Assembly (NCBI RefSeq): GCF_026626635.1
Contig: NZ_JAPNKA010000001.1
Coordinates: forward strand, 10,958,501-11,022,500
DNA length: 64,000 nt
DNA from: Archangium lansingense
Lineage (GTDB): Bacteria > Myxococcota > Myxococcia > Myxococcales > Myxococcaceae
Direction: 5' to 3'
Below the pieces are notes generated by a model that worked only from the letters and a program-made list of their open reading frames with translations, was not told the DNA's origin and did not search any database. Positions 34,927 to 43,108 of this stretch are shown in pieces (within the stretch, counting starts at the first letter, position 1; each line of letters begins with the position of its first letter). Made by a program: the position numbers and the translations under genes.

Positions 34927-36051
34927 ATGCATATCGCCATCCTGTACAACCGAGACCATGAGCTGTTGGAGGACGACCCGGGTCGGGAGGCGCGAGAAGA
35001 CGTTACGCGCGTGGCCTCAGCCCTGGCGGAGGCCCTCTCCCGCGGCGACACCCATGCCGAGCCGCTCGCCATCGAGGGCTCCCGGCTGGAGTTCGTGGAC
35101 CTGCTCGCCCGGATGCAGCCCGACCTGGTCATCAACCTGTGCGAGTCCGTGGCCGCGGACGCCCGGGGCGAGATGGTCATCCCCTGCCTGCTGGACATGC
35201 TCGGGCTGCCGTACACCGGCTCGCCCGCCCTCTCGCTGGGCCTGGCGCTGCACAAGGACAAGGCCAAGGAGCTGCTCAAGGCGCGCGGGGTGTCCACGCC
35301 GGGTTTCGCCCGGCTGGACCGGCTCGAGGACGTGGCCACGGTGCAGCTCCCCTTCCCGCTGATCGTCAAGCCCGCGCGCGAGGACGCCAGCGTGGGCATT
35401 ACGAGCGACTCGGTGGTGCACGACCGGGCCGGCCTGGGCCGCGCGGTGGAGGCAGTGCTGCGCACCTTCCACCAGCCCGCCCTCGTGGAGCAGTTCATCC
35501 CCGGGCGTGAAATCTACGTGCCGCTGCTGGGCAACCACCCGCGCCGGGCGCTGCCGCTCACCGAAATCCGCTTCGGCAAGCTCTTCGAGGACCGGCCCAA
35601 CATCGTCACCTACGCGGCGAAGTGGGAGTCCGAGTCGCCCGACTACCAGAACACGCCCACGGGGCCCTGCCTGCTGGAGGATCCCTCGCTGGAGGCCCGC
35701 CTCGTTCAGACGGCGATGGACGCCTTCGCCGCCCTCGAGTGCCAGGACTACGGACGCGTGGACCTCCGGGTGACTCCTGAGGGCGTGCCGTACGTCATCG
35801 ACATCAACCCCAACTGCGATCTCCACCCCGAGGCGGGATTCGCCAAGGCCGCTCGCGCGGCTGGCATCGACTACTCCGCCCTGGCCACCCGACTGGTGGA
35901 GATCGCTCTAGAGAGAGCCCATGGACATCCGACCGCTCGAAGGAAAGGACCGGGAGCCGCTCGCCTCCTTGATCCGTCGAATCGAAACGTTCTCGCAGGA
36001 AGAGGTGGGGGTCGCAATCGAGCTCGTCGATCTCGCGCTTCAGCCGAATAA
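34927..36051 (+). CDS. ATP-grasp ligase, D-Ala-D-Ala-ligase-like
   Basis: About 374 residues from the ATG at 34927. The N-terminal pre-ATP domain starts MHIAILYNRDHELLEDDPG. ATP-grasp motifs follow: ALHKDKAKELLKARGVSTPGF, PLIVKPAREDASVGI, LVEQFIPGREIYV, and the metal-binding VIDINPNCDLHPEAGFAKAA. This is a DdlB-like ligase that may join an amino acid or peptide. The frame overshoots the GNAT gene start by 131 bases with an Arg-rich tail (AHGHPTARRKGPGAARL), so the natural stop seems lost or the tail is dispensable. Confidence 0.85.
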   Translation: MHIAILYNRDHELLEDDPGREAREDVTRVASALAEALSRGDTHAEPLAIEGSRLEFVDLLARMQPDLVINLCESVAADARGEMVIPCLLDMLGLPYTGSPALSLGLALHKDKAKELLKARGVSTPGFARLDRLEDVATVQLPFPLIVKPAREDASVGITSDSVVHDRAGLGRAVEAVLRTFHQPALVEQFIPGREIYVPLLGNHPRRALPLTEIRFGKLFEDRPNIVTYAAKWESESPDYQNTPTGPCLLEDPSLEARLVQTAMDAFAALECQDYGRVDLRVTPEGVPYVIDINPNCDLHPEAGFAKAARAAGIDYSALATRLVEIALERAHGHPTARRKGPGAARLLDPSNRNVLAGRGGGRNRARRSRASAE

Positions 36052-36388
36052 CCCCGACTACACGATTCTCGTCGCGGACCGGGACGGCACGCTGGTGGGC
36101 TACGTGTGCTACGGCCCCACGCCGATGACGGAGGGGACGTACGATCTGTATTGGATTGCCTCCGACCCCACGGTGCGGGGCCAGGGCATCGGCGCCTCGC
36201 TCGTCTCCGGCATGGAGGCGGACCTGCGCCGCCAGAAGGCCCGGATCATCCGCGTGGAGACGAGCGCCACCGAGGCCTACGGCCCCACCCGCGGCTTCTA
36301 CGCCTCCATGAAGTACACCGAGGAGGCGCGCATCCGCGACTTCTACAAGGTCGGCGACGACCTCATCATCCTCACCAAGCGGGTCTGA
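35921..36388 (+). CDS. GNAT-family N-acetyltransferase
   Basis: 155 residues. The acetyl-CoA loop reads VRGQGIGASLVS, preceded by the strand TYDLYWIASDPT and followed by ARIIRVETSA and a FYASMKYTEEARIRDFY end, as in the GNAT fold. A GAGAGAG site lies before the ATG, inside the 3' end of the ATP-grasp gene. The substrate is unknown, but the neighbouring ATP-grasp and transglutaminase genes suggest a peptide or amino group. It is cytosolic. Confidence 0.9.
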   Translation: MDIRPLEGKDREPLASLIRRIETFSQEEVGVAIELVDLALQPNNPDYTILVADRDGTLVGYVCYGPTPMTEGTYDLYWIASDPTVRGQGIGASLVSGMEADLRRQKARIIRVETSATEAYGPTRGFYASMKYTEEARIRDFYKVGDDLIILTKRV

Positions 36389-36424
36389 AGCAGCACCCAG
36401 CCCTGCGCCGGAGCGCCGCGAGCG

Positions 36425-37975
36425 ATGCGACTTCCCAGAAAAGCCCTCCTCCCCATGGGCGCCGCGCTGCTGAGCCTGGCGCTCGTGCAGTGCAAGAAGC
36501 AGGAGCCCGAGACCGTCACCCTCGGAGGCCCCGTTGCCCGGATCGAGGCCCGGCAGGAGCAGCAGGCTCCGGCGCAACAGGCGCAGGCTCCGGCCGCCGT
36601 CTCGGACGTGCTCAAGGCGCCCCGTCCGCAGGGCGGCGAGTACATGGGGCTGTACCTGGTGGACAAGAAGGTGGGCTACGTCTTCAACGACCTGGGCCCC
36701 GTCCCAGGCCAGAGCGGCCGGATGCGCAGCATCAACGAGCTGCACTTCAAGGCGCAGGTGGGCGCCCGGCTCTCCGAGCGCCTCCACCGCGAGGAGCGCG
36801 TCTATGAGTCCCAGCCCGGCGGAAGGCTGGTGGCCTTCACCATCGAGCAGCGGGGAGACGGCGGTACCCAGACGCTGGTGGGGACGGTCAGCCCGAGTGG
36901 TATGAGCGTGGTGCGCAAGCGGCCGGGCATGCCGGACGAGACGGTGAACCTGCCGCCCACCGCCGAGGTGGTGGAGGACGCCGACCAGGTGCGCGTGGCC
37001 CTGCTGCGCCAGGCGAACGTGAGCGGCAGTGCGCTGGATGGGACGGACCTTGGCACCTACAAGGTGAGCACCACGGTGCACCCGGCCGAGGAGCGGCTCA
37101 TCAGCGGAGTCAAGGTGAAGGTGGGCAAGGCCGTCAGCCTCTCGGAGAAGGAGAAGGTGCCCGTCACGGCGTGGGTGGCCGAGGACGGACGGCTGCTGGA
37201 GCTGGAGTACGGCCAGACGATGAAGGCCCGGGCCGAGCCCGAGGACGTGGCGAAGCGGCTGGACATGGTGGAGGTGTTCGGCCTCACCCGCGTCGTGCTG
37301 CCCAAGGCGCTGCCGCCCGAGGCGCAGGCCATCCCTGGCCAGGTGAAGCTGGTGATGGAGAACCTGCCGGAGAAGTTCCAGCGCGACACCTACCGGCAGA
37401 CGTACCAGAAGCAGGCGGACGGGCGGGCTCTGGTGACGCTGTCTGCTCGAGCGCCCGAGCCGAAGCGCCTCGCACCGAGGCCCCTCGCGGACCCGGAGGG
37501 CGGCGAGAACCTCAAGAGCTCCATCATCGTCGAGAGCGACAGCCCGCAGATCCGCGAGCTGGCCACGCAGCTGGTGGCGGGAGAGAAGGACGCCTACACG
37601 GCGGCGAAGAAGATCCTCGGCTGGGTGGCGACGAACCTGAAGAAGGACTACGGGGCGAGCGCGGACCGAGCCACTGACGTGCTGCGTCAGCGCAAGGGGG
37701 ACTGCACGGAGCACTCGCTGCTGACGGTGTCCCTGCTGCGCGCCTCCGGCATCCCCGCCCGCCGCGTGGACGGCGTCATCTACATGGTGAACCAGGACGG
37801 CGTGCCGGCCCTCTACTGGCACGAGTGGGTGGAGGCCTTCGTAGGCGAGTGGACCCAGATGGACCCGACCTTCAACCAGGTGGTAGCGGATGCTACACAC
37901 TTCGGTGTAGGTCAAGAGGGGAACGCGGAAATTACCCCTCTCATTGGGACTCTAAAAGTCGTCGAGGTGCGATAG
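36425..37975 (+). CDS. Lipoprotein with transglutaminase-like C-terminus
   Basis: 516 residues. A signal peptide (LLPMGAALLSLALVQCKK) puts the lipid cysteine near residue 23. A Gln/Pro/Ala-rich linker is followed by a central beta-rich domain (MGLYLVDKKVGYVFND). The transglutaminase core is at the end: catalytic Cys in RKGDCTEHS, His in YWHEWVEAFV, and Asp in MDPTFNQV. It may cut or crosslink peptides in the periplasm. It follows the GNAT gene after 36 bases on the same strand. Confidence 0.85.
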   Translation: MRLPRKALLPMGAALLSLALVQCKKQEPETVTLGGPVARIEARQEQQAPAQQAQAPAAVSDVLKAPRPQGGEYMGLYLVDKKVGYVFNDLGPVPGQSGRMRSINELHFKAQVGARLSERLHREERVYESQPGGRLVAFTIEQRGDGGTQTLVGTVSPSGMSVVRKRPGMPDETVNLPPTAEVVEDADQVRVALLRQANVSGSALDGTDLGTYKVSTTVHPAEERLISGVKVKVGKAVSLSEKEKVPVTAWVAEDGRLLELEYGQTMKARAEPEDVAKRLDMVEVFGLTRVVLPKALPPEAQAIPGQVKLVMENLPEKFQRDTYRQTYQKQADGRALVTLSARAPEPKRLAPRPLADPEGGENLKSSIIVESDSPQIRELATQLVAGEKDAYTAAKKILGWVATNLKKDYGASADRATDVLRQRKGDCTEHSLLTVSLLRASGIPARRVDGVIYMVNQDGVPALYWHEWVEAFVGEWTQMDPTFNQVVADATHFGVGQEGNAEITPLIGTLKVVEVR

Positions 37976-37993
37976 GATCTGACAGGTCCCCCC

Positions 37994-38023
37994 TTGGCAA
38001 CACGTTGGTAAGTCGACTATGCA
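37994..38023 (+). promoter_or_regulatory. Possible sigma-70-type promoter
   Basis: TTGGCA (37994-37999) and TATGCA (38018-38023) are 18 bases apart, close to vegetative -35/-10 spacing, 36 bases before the start of the 38059 lipoprotein gene. The match to consensus is moderate, so this is tentative. Confidence 0.3.
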
Positions 38024-38024
38024 G

Positions 38025-38054
38025 CCCCTGCCTTTGTGGCAAAAGTAACGGGGG
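38025..38054 (+). promoter_or_regulatory. 5'-UTR hairpin covering the ribosome-binding site
   Basis: CCCC TGCC (38025-38032) can pair with GGCA (38038-38041) and with GGGGG (38050-38054), which is the Shine-Dalgarno stretch five bases before the ATG. Folding would hide the site. No named riboswitch consensus was recognised. Confidence 0.3.
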
Positions 38055-38058
38055 TTTC

Positions 38059-39330
38059 ATGAACAAGTTGACTCAGAAGTTCCTGGCGGTCTCCCTGCTT
38101 GCCCTTGCGGGCTGTGAGGGCGAGGCCAACAGTGGCCGGCTCGTAGGATTCATCATCGACGGCCAGACCGGACAGCGGTTGAACTTCTTCAAGGCCGCGG
38201 ACAAGAAGAACAACCTGGGCGACGACGGCGACAGCCAGAGCCAGGTGTACGCGGTCATCGATGGTGAGTTCCGCCGTGCGGAGCCTTGCGGCCGCGGCGA
38301 TCTGAACGACAAGAACAGCATCGAGGCGGACGGGTGCTTCCAGATCAAGGACATCCCCGAGGGGCAGTCCTTCCCGATCTTCGCGCAGGCTCCGGGCTAC
38401 GAGCGGTTCGTGGCTGAGTACACCTACTCGATGCTCGACGTGGACGTGGAGCACGCGCAGACGGTGGGCAACATCCGGCTGTTCCCCAAGGGCTTCTCGG
38501 TGGACTACCGGTTCAACGTGAGCTTCAACAACCAGCCGGTGCCCAACGCCCAGGTCATCTGCCAGTACACGGCGACGGGGACCAACACGCTGCAGGTGTC
38601 GGGCAACTTCCTCACGCCGGTGAACACCGGGACCACCACCATCGCCGCCACGAGCGATGCGGATGGCGTGGCGGTCATCCCGGGCGCGCAGCTCGTCAAC
38701 GGCGCCAACTACCGCTGCGAGGCGGTGATGAGCCAGAGCCTGGACGGGCGGACGCTGTCGGGCCAGGGCACCTTCACGGCCGGCGTGACCCAGGCCGACC
38801 AGCGGATGGCGCTGACCACCGCCAGCTCCACCGATGACCTGCTCTACGCGCTGCGCTCCAACGCGGACGACAACAACAAGCTGATGGGCGCGAACGGCAA
38901 GCTCGTCATCACCTTCAACCGCGCCGTGGAGATCGTCCCCGGCACGGCCGACTGCCAGATCGCCACCGAGAGCGTCGCCGACACGGACGGCGACGGCCGT
39001 ATCGGTCGGCTCATCGCGACCGTGCGGAACAACCCGCCCGCCACCTACTCCAACGCGTCGGAGTCGGTCAGCGCGGACATCTCCACGGACGGGCTCACCC
39101 TGACGCTCGGCTTCAAGACGGAGGCCGGCTTCGAGTTCGACCCCGATGACCGCAGCACCTACGTCAGCTTCAGCGGCATCTTCGTGCGTCCGCGCGGCGT
39201 CGCCGACAACACCCAGGTGCGCTACATCGGCTCCGCGGCGGGCTGCCCCGGTGTGGCCGGCTACTCCACTTCGGCGATCCAGAACCTGCGCGTCAGCACC
39301 ACCCAGATCGATTACATCCAGCTCTTCTAG
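38059..39330 (+). CDS. Secreted lipoprotein with beta-sandwich repeats
   Basis: 423 residues from the ATG at 38059. A signal peptide with lipobox (VSLLALAGCEGE) is followed by RLVGFIIDGQTGQRLNF and DGCFQIKDIPEGQSFPIFAQ, which resemble the carboxypeptidase-regulatory-like sandwich. Another similar block (PVPNAQVICQYTA) and a C-terminal Ig-like region with DTDGDGRIG, a calcium-site-like stretch, follow. It is likely an outer-membrane surface lipoprotein. It has its own promoter-like and leader region, and is convergent with the DUF255 gene across a terminator. Confidence 0.75.
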   Translation: MNKLTQKFLAVSLLALAGCEGEANSGRLVGFIIDGQTGQRLNFFKAADKKNNLGDDGDSQSQVYAVIDGEFRRAEPCGRGDLNDKNSIEADGCFQIKDIPEGQSFPIFAQAPGYERFVAEYTYSMLDVDVEHAQTVGNIRLFPKGFSVDYRFNVSFNNQPVPNAQVICQYTATGTNTLQVSGNFLTPVNTGTTTIAATSDADGVAVIPGAQLVNGANYRCEAVMSQSLDGRTLSGQGTFTAGVTQADQRMALTTASSTDDLLYALRSNADDNNKLMGANGKLVITFNRAVEIVPGTADCQIATESVADTDGDGRIGRLIATVRNNPPATYSNASESVSADISTDGLTLTLGFKTEAGFEFDPDDRSTYVSFSGIFVRPRGVADNTQVRYIGSAAGCPGVAGYSTSAIQNLRVSTTQIDYIQLF

Positions 39331-39346
39331 TCCTCGAAGAGTTGAA

Positions 39347-39388
39347 CCCCGGGCGGGCCTGAGGCGCAGGCCCCAAGCCCGCTCGGGG
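39347..39388. terminator. Bidirectional hairpin terminator
   Basis: An 11-of-12 paired stem (39347-39358 with 39377-39388) encloses a second hairpin (GGGCCT with AGGCCC). It lies between two convergent genes, so it probably ends both. Confidence 0.65.
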
Positions 39389-39399
39389 GGTACGCTGGC

Positions 39400-41493
39400 T
39401 CAGGAGCCCACCGCGACCTGGGCCAGCTTCCTCGCGAACTCCCCCGGCTCCTTCATGGGCGGCTCGCAGGCGAAGTGGCGGCACAGATAGGCGGCACCGT
39501 GGCCCCCCACTGACTCGCGGCCCTCGAAGGTCTCTCGCATCGACTGCGGCACCGGCGCTCCCGGCTCCTTCCACGCGAAGGCGAAGGTCGGCGCGTAGGT
39601 GGCTCTCGTCACCGACAGCAGCGGCTCCACCACCTCTCGCGTCCCCGCGAAGGTGACGCTCGGCGCGCCCTCCACCAGCGCATCCGCTGCCAGCCCCAGG
39701 TGCCCATAGCCCATGGGGTTCTGCCGGAGCTGCTCGCGCATGCGCGACACGTAGTTCTCCGCCAGCTCCAGGTACTTCTTGTTCCCCGTGAGCGCCGCCA
39801 GCGCCACCTGCGCCTCCGTCAGCGTCGAGGCCCCCGAGGGGAACGCATTGTCGAAGGTGGCGTAGGTCGCCACCACCAGGTCCTGCTGGGCCTTGGGCGC
39901 CGTCAGGTACGCCCGCTTCTCCCCATCCCAGAAGAGGGCCTCCGCCACCTTCACCAGCGCCTCCGCCGCCTCCAGGTACTTCGGCTCGAAGGTCGCCTGG
40001 TACAGCGCCGTCAGTCCCGAGGCCAGGTCACCGTAGTCCTCGAGGAACCCTGGGATGCGCGCCTGCCCCTCCTGGTACGAGCGCAGCAACCGCTGCCCAT
40101 CCCACAGCTCCTCGAGCAGGAAGTCCGCCGCCCGCCGAGCCAGCGCCACCCAGTCCGCCCGCCCGAGGACCCGGCCCGCGAAGGACAGGCCTCGAATCAT
40201 CAGCCCGTTCCACCCCGCCAGGATCTTGTCGTCCCGGCCCGGCTTCACCCGCTTCGCCCGCGCCTCGAAGAGCTTCCGCCGGGCCTCTCCGAGCCGCGCC
40301 TCGACCTCCGCCACCGGGAGCTGGAAGTCCTTCGCCAGCGTCTCCACCGGCACCACCGCCTCCAGCACCGTCGCCCCGTGCTCGAAGTTCCCCCCGGGAG
40401 TCACCCGGAAGTGGCGCAGCGCCAGCTCGGCCAGCTCGGGCGGCAGCACCTCCCTCACCTGCTCCGGCTTCCAGACGAAGAACTTCCCCTCCTCGCCCTC
40501 GCTGTCCGCGTCCTGCGTGGCGTAGAAGCCACCGCGTGCGTCCGTCATCTCGCGCCGCACGTACTCCGCTGTCTCCTCCACCACCTTGCGCCACAGCGGC
40601 CGAGGCTCCACCTGGTACGCCTCCGTGTACAGGTGAAGCAGCTGCGCGTTGTCGTACAGCATCTTCTCGAAGTGCGGCACCGTCCACCGCTCGTCCACCG
40701 AGTAGCGGTGGAACCCTCCCCCGAGCTGATCGTAGATGCCGCCCAGCGCCATCTTCTCCAGCGTCAGCAGCACCGCCTTCTTCAGCGCCTCGTTGCCGGT
40801 GTTGCGCCGCCAGGCCCGCAGCAGCAGCGCCACGTTCATCGGGTTGGGGAACTTGGGCGCTCCACCGAAGCCCCCATTCACCCCGTCCACCCGGCGCAGC
40901 ATGGACTCGCCCATGGCCACGATGTCCTCCGCCTTCACCGCCGCCGCCACCGCGTCCAGGCCATAGCCGGCCAGCTCGCCCAGTCCCTCGCGGAACTCCT
41001 CCGACTGGCGCAACACCTCGTCCCGCTTCGCCGTCCAGGCGTCGTGCAGCGCCTCCAGCACTCTCGGGAAGCCTGGCCTCCCGTACTTGTCCCCCGGCGG
41101 GAAGTACGTGCCTCCGTAGAAGGGCAGCAGCTCCGGCGTCAGGAACACCGTCAGCGGCCATCCGCCCCCCTGCCCCATGAGCTGCACCACCCCCTGGTAG
41201 ATCTGATCCACGTCCGGCCGCTCCTCGCGGTCCACCTTCACGTTGATGAACCACTCGTTCATCAGCCCGGCGATGGTGGGGTCCTCGAAGGACTCGTGCG
41301 CCATCACGTGGCACCAGTGGCACGCCGAGTAACCCACCGACAGCAGGATGGGCTTGTTCTCCGCCCGGGCCCGCGCGAAGGCCTCTTCCCCCCAGGGGAA
41401 CCAGTCCACCGGATTCGACGCATGCTGCCGCAGATAGGGCGACGGCTCTCGCGCGAGGCGGTTGTTCGCACCGGAAGGAGGAGTCTGGGCCAC
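39400..41493 (-). CDS. DUF255 (YyaL/SSP411-like) thioredoxin-domain protein
   Basis: 697 residues from a GTG at 41493 with CAGGAG just before it. The frame is open to 41763 but that part is arginine-rich and overlaps the opposite gene's start. The N-terminus NRLAREPSPYLRQHASNPVDW and the thioredoxin-like SACHWCHVMAHESFED (Cys58, Cys61) are signatures of the family, followed by GGWPLTVFLTP and a large six-hairpin (alpha/alpha-toroid) domain. The biochemical role is not established in the family. It is cytosolic and divergent from the GT39-like gene. Confidence 0.92.
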   Translation of the reverse strand: MAQTPPSGANNRLAREPSPYLRQHASNPVDWFPWGEEAFARARAENKPILLSVGYSACHWCHVMAHESFEDPTIAGLMNEWFINVKVDREERPDVDQIYQGVVQLMGQGGGWPLTVFLTPELLPFYGGTYFPPGDKYGRPGFPRVLEALHDAWTAKRDEVLRQSEEFREGLGELAGYGLDAVAAAVKAEDIVAMGESMLRRVDGVNGGFGGAPKFPNPMNVALLLRAWRRNTGNEALKKAVLLTLEKMALGGIYDQLGGGFHRYSVDERWTVPHFEKMLYDNAQLLHLYTEAYQVEPRPLWRKVVEETAEYVRREMTDARGGFYATQDADSEGEEGKFFVWKPEQVREVLPPELAELALRHFRVTPGGNFEHGATVLEAVVPVETLAKDFQLPVAEVEARLGEARRKLFEARAKRVKPGRDDKILAGWNGLMIRGLSFAGRVLGRADWVALARRAADFLLEELWDGQRLLRSYQEGQARIPGFLEDYGDLASGLTALYQATFEPKYLEAAEALVKVAEALFWDGEKRAYLTAPKAQQDLVVATYATFDNAFPSGASTLTEAQVALAALTGNKKYLELAENYVSRMREQLRQNPMGYGHLGLAADALVEGAPSVTFAGTREVVEPLLSVTRATYAPTFAFAWKEPGAPVPQSMRETFEGRESVGGHGAAYLCRHFACEPPMKEPGEFARKLAQVAVGS

Positions 41494-41644
41494 GGGATGC
41501 TCCTGAACGAAGAGGGAGGGCTCTCTGTGATAAGGGGCACACACGGCGCGAGCAAGCTCCTCGGAGCGTGCGTGTTCCCCGGTACAATCCCGAGCGTTCA
41601 GGGACGGGCAGAAAAGGGGCTGGGCAAATGCCCCGGGTTGCGCT

Positions 41645-43015
41645 TTGTCCTGGGTCGTGGCCGAGCCCCTCTCCACCCGCGCGCCCTCTTCCCTGACGCT
41701 CAGCTTCGTGCTGCTGGCGGTGAGCGCAGGGGTGCGGCTAGCGCTCGCGTTCGGCACGGACATCTACTTCGACGAGGCCTATTACTGGCAATGGGCCCAG
41801 CACCCCGCCTGGGGCTACTACGACCACCCGCCCCTGGTGGCCTGGCTCATCGCCGCGCTCGGCGTCCGGCCCACTGCCCTGCTGTGCGGCGCGGGCACCG
41901 TGGCCGCCGTGTGGGGCCTCGCCCGTGACGTGTACGGGAGCCGCGAGGCCGCCTGGCGCGCGGCCGCGCTGTGGAGCGTGGTGCCCGTGGGCATCCTCGC
42001 CAGCGTGTGGGCCACCCCCGACACGCCCCTGCTGCTCTGCTGGGCCCTCTCGCTGTGGGCGCTGTACCGCGAGCGGTGGGTACTGGCCGGACTGGCCTGC
42101 GGGCTGGCGCTGCTGTCCAAGTACCCGGGCGTGCTGCTCGCCGTGGCCTTCGTCGCCGCCTGCGTCCGTGCGCGCCGCCTGCCCGCCGGAGCGTGGCTCA
42201 CCGCACTCCTCGGCGTGCTTCTCTTCTTGCCCGTCGTGCTGTGGAACGCGCGGCATGACTGGGTGGGCTTCGCCTTCCAGCTCAAGCATGGTCTCGGAGG
42301 CACCGGCGGGTGGCGCAGCTTTGGTGAGTTCCTCGCCGGCCAGCTCGCGCTCGGCGGTCCCGTGCTGCTCCCGCTGCTCTGCGTGTACGTCCTCCGCGGC
42401 CCCAAGGAGCAGTTCCTCCTGCGCGCGGCCGCGGCGGCTCCCCTCCTCCTCTTCGGCTACGCGTCCGTTGGCACCCGGGGAGAAGCCAACTGGCCTGCCA
42501 CCGCGTACCTCTCCGCGTGCGTGGGCCTCGCCGGCATGCGCCCCGGATGGTTCCGCGCCGCCGCCCTCGCCAACCTCGCCGTGGTGCTCGCGGTGGGCTC
42601 GCACCTCCTCTTCCCCGTGCTGCGCTTCGAGCGCGATGTCCCCTTGGCTCGCACCCACGGCTGGTCCGTGCTGTCCCAGCTCACGGAGCCCTCGCGGCTC
42701 TTCCCCGGCCTCGAGCGCGAGGACGTAGCCGGCGTGTACACCCCCAGCTACCAACACGCCTCCGAGGTCGCGTACTACACGCAGCTTCCCACGGACACCG
42801 CGGGCGAGGCGCGCTACAGCCAGTATGACCTCTGGCCCGAGCTGGTGGTGACGCCCGGCCAGGACGCGCTGTGGCTCTCCGAGGACCGCGCTCCCCCCGA
42901 AGAGCTCGTCGCACGCTTCTCCTCAGTAGAAGGGCCGGTGGAGCTGCCCGCCGACTTCCACGGACGCCGCGTGCACACCTTCCTCGTCTGGCGGCTGCGC
43001 GACGCGAAGCCCTGA
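41645..43015 (+). CDS. GT39/ArnT-like membrane glycosyltransferase
   Basis: 456 residues; start TTG at 41645 or GTG at 41657. About nine membrane helices come first. The first loop carries YFDEAYYWQWAQHPAWGYYD with the DE pair and then HPPLVAW, the lipid-donor active-site motif of the ArnT/PMT (GT39, GT83) family. The C-terminal about 130 residues are soluble, ending RRVHTFLVWRLRDAKP. It probably transfers a sugar from a polyprenyl phosphate on the outer face of the inner membrane. Acceptor unknown. Confidence 0.85.
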   Translation: MSWVVAEPLSTRAPSSLTLSFVLLAVSAGVRLALAFGTDIYFDEAYYWQWAQHPAWGYYDHPPLVAWLIAALGVRPTALLCGAGTVAAVWGLARDVYGSREAAWRAAALWSVVPVGILASVWATPDTPLLLCWALSLWALYRERWVLAGLACGLALLSKYPGVLLAVAFVAACVRARRLPAGAWLTALLGVLLFLPVVLWNARHDWVGFAFQLKHGLGGTGGWRSFGEFLAGQLALGGPVLLPLLCVYVLRGPKEQFLLRAAAAAPLLLFGYASVGTRGEANWPATAYLSACVGLAGMRPGWFRAAALANLAVVLAVGSHLLFPVLRFERDVPLARTHGWSVLSQLTEPSRLFPGLEREDVAGVYTPSYQHASEVAYYTQLPTDTAGEARYSQYDLWPELVVTPGQDALWLSEDRAPPEELVARFSSVEGPVELPADFHGRRVHTFLVWRLRDAKP

Positions 43016-43108
43016 GCCTCCGGTTCGGAACGGCCGCTCGTTCGCATCCGCTATGCTGCGTAGCCCCCGTCTTCCCGGGGGATTCCCACACATTCCGTGG
43101 AGCAAGCA

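Noticed and set aside
35804..37915. 703-residue minus-strand open frame
   Set aside because: Antisense to the ATP-grasp, GNAT and transglutaminase genes, with low-complexity composition.
37976..38058. c-di-GMP (GEMM) riboswitch upstream of the lipoprotein
   Set aside because: The conserved GEMM core was not found; only a simple hairpin was.
39700..41928. 742-residue plus-strand open frame
   Set aside because: His/Arg/Leu-rich antisense shadow of the DUF255 gene.
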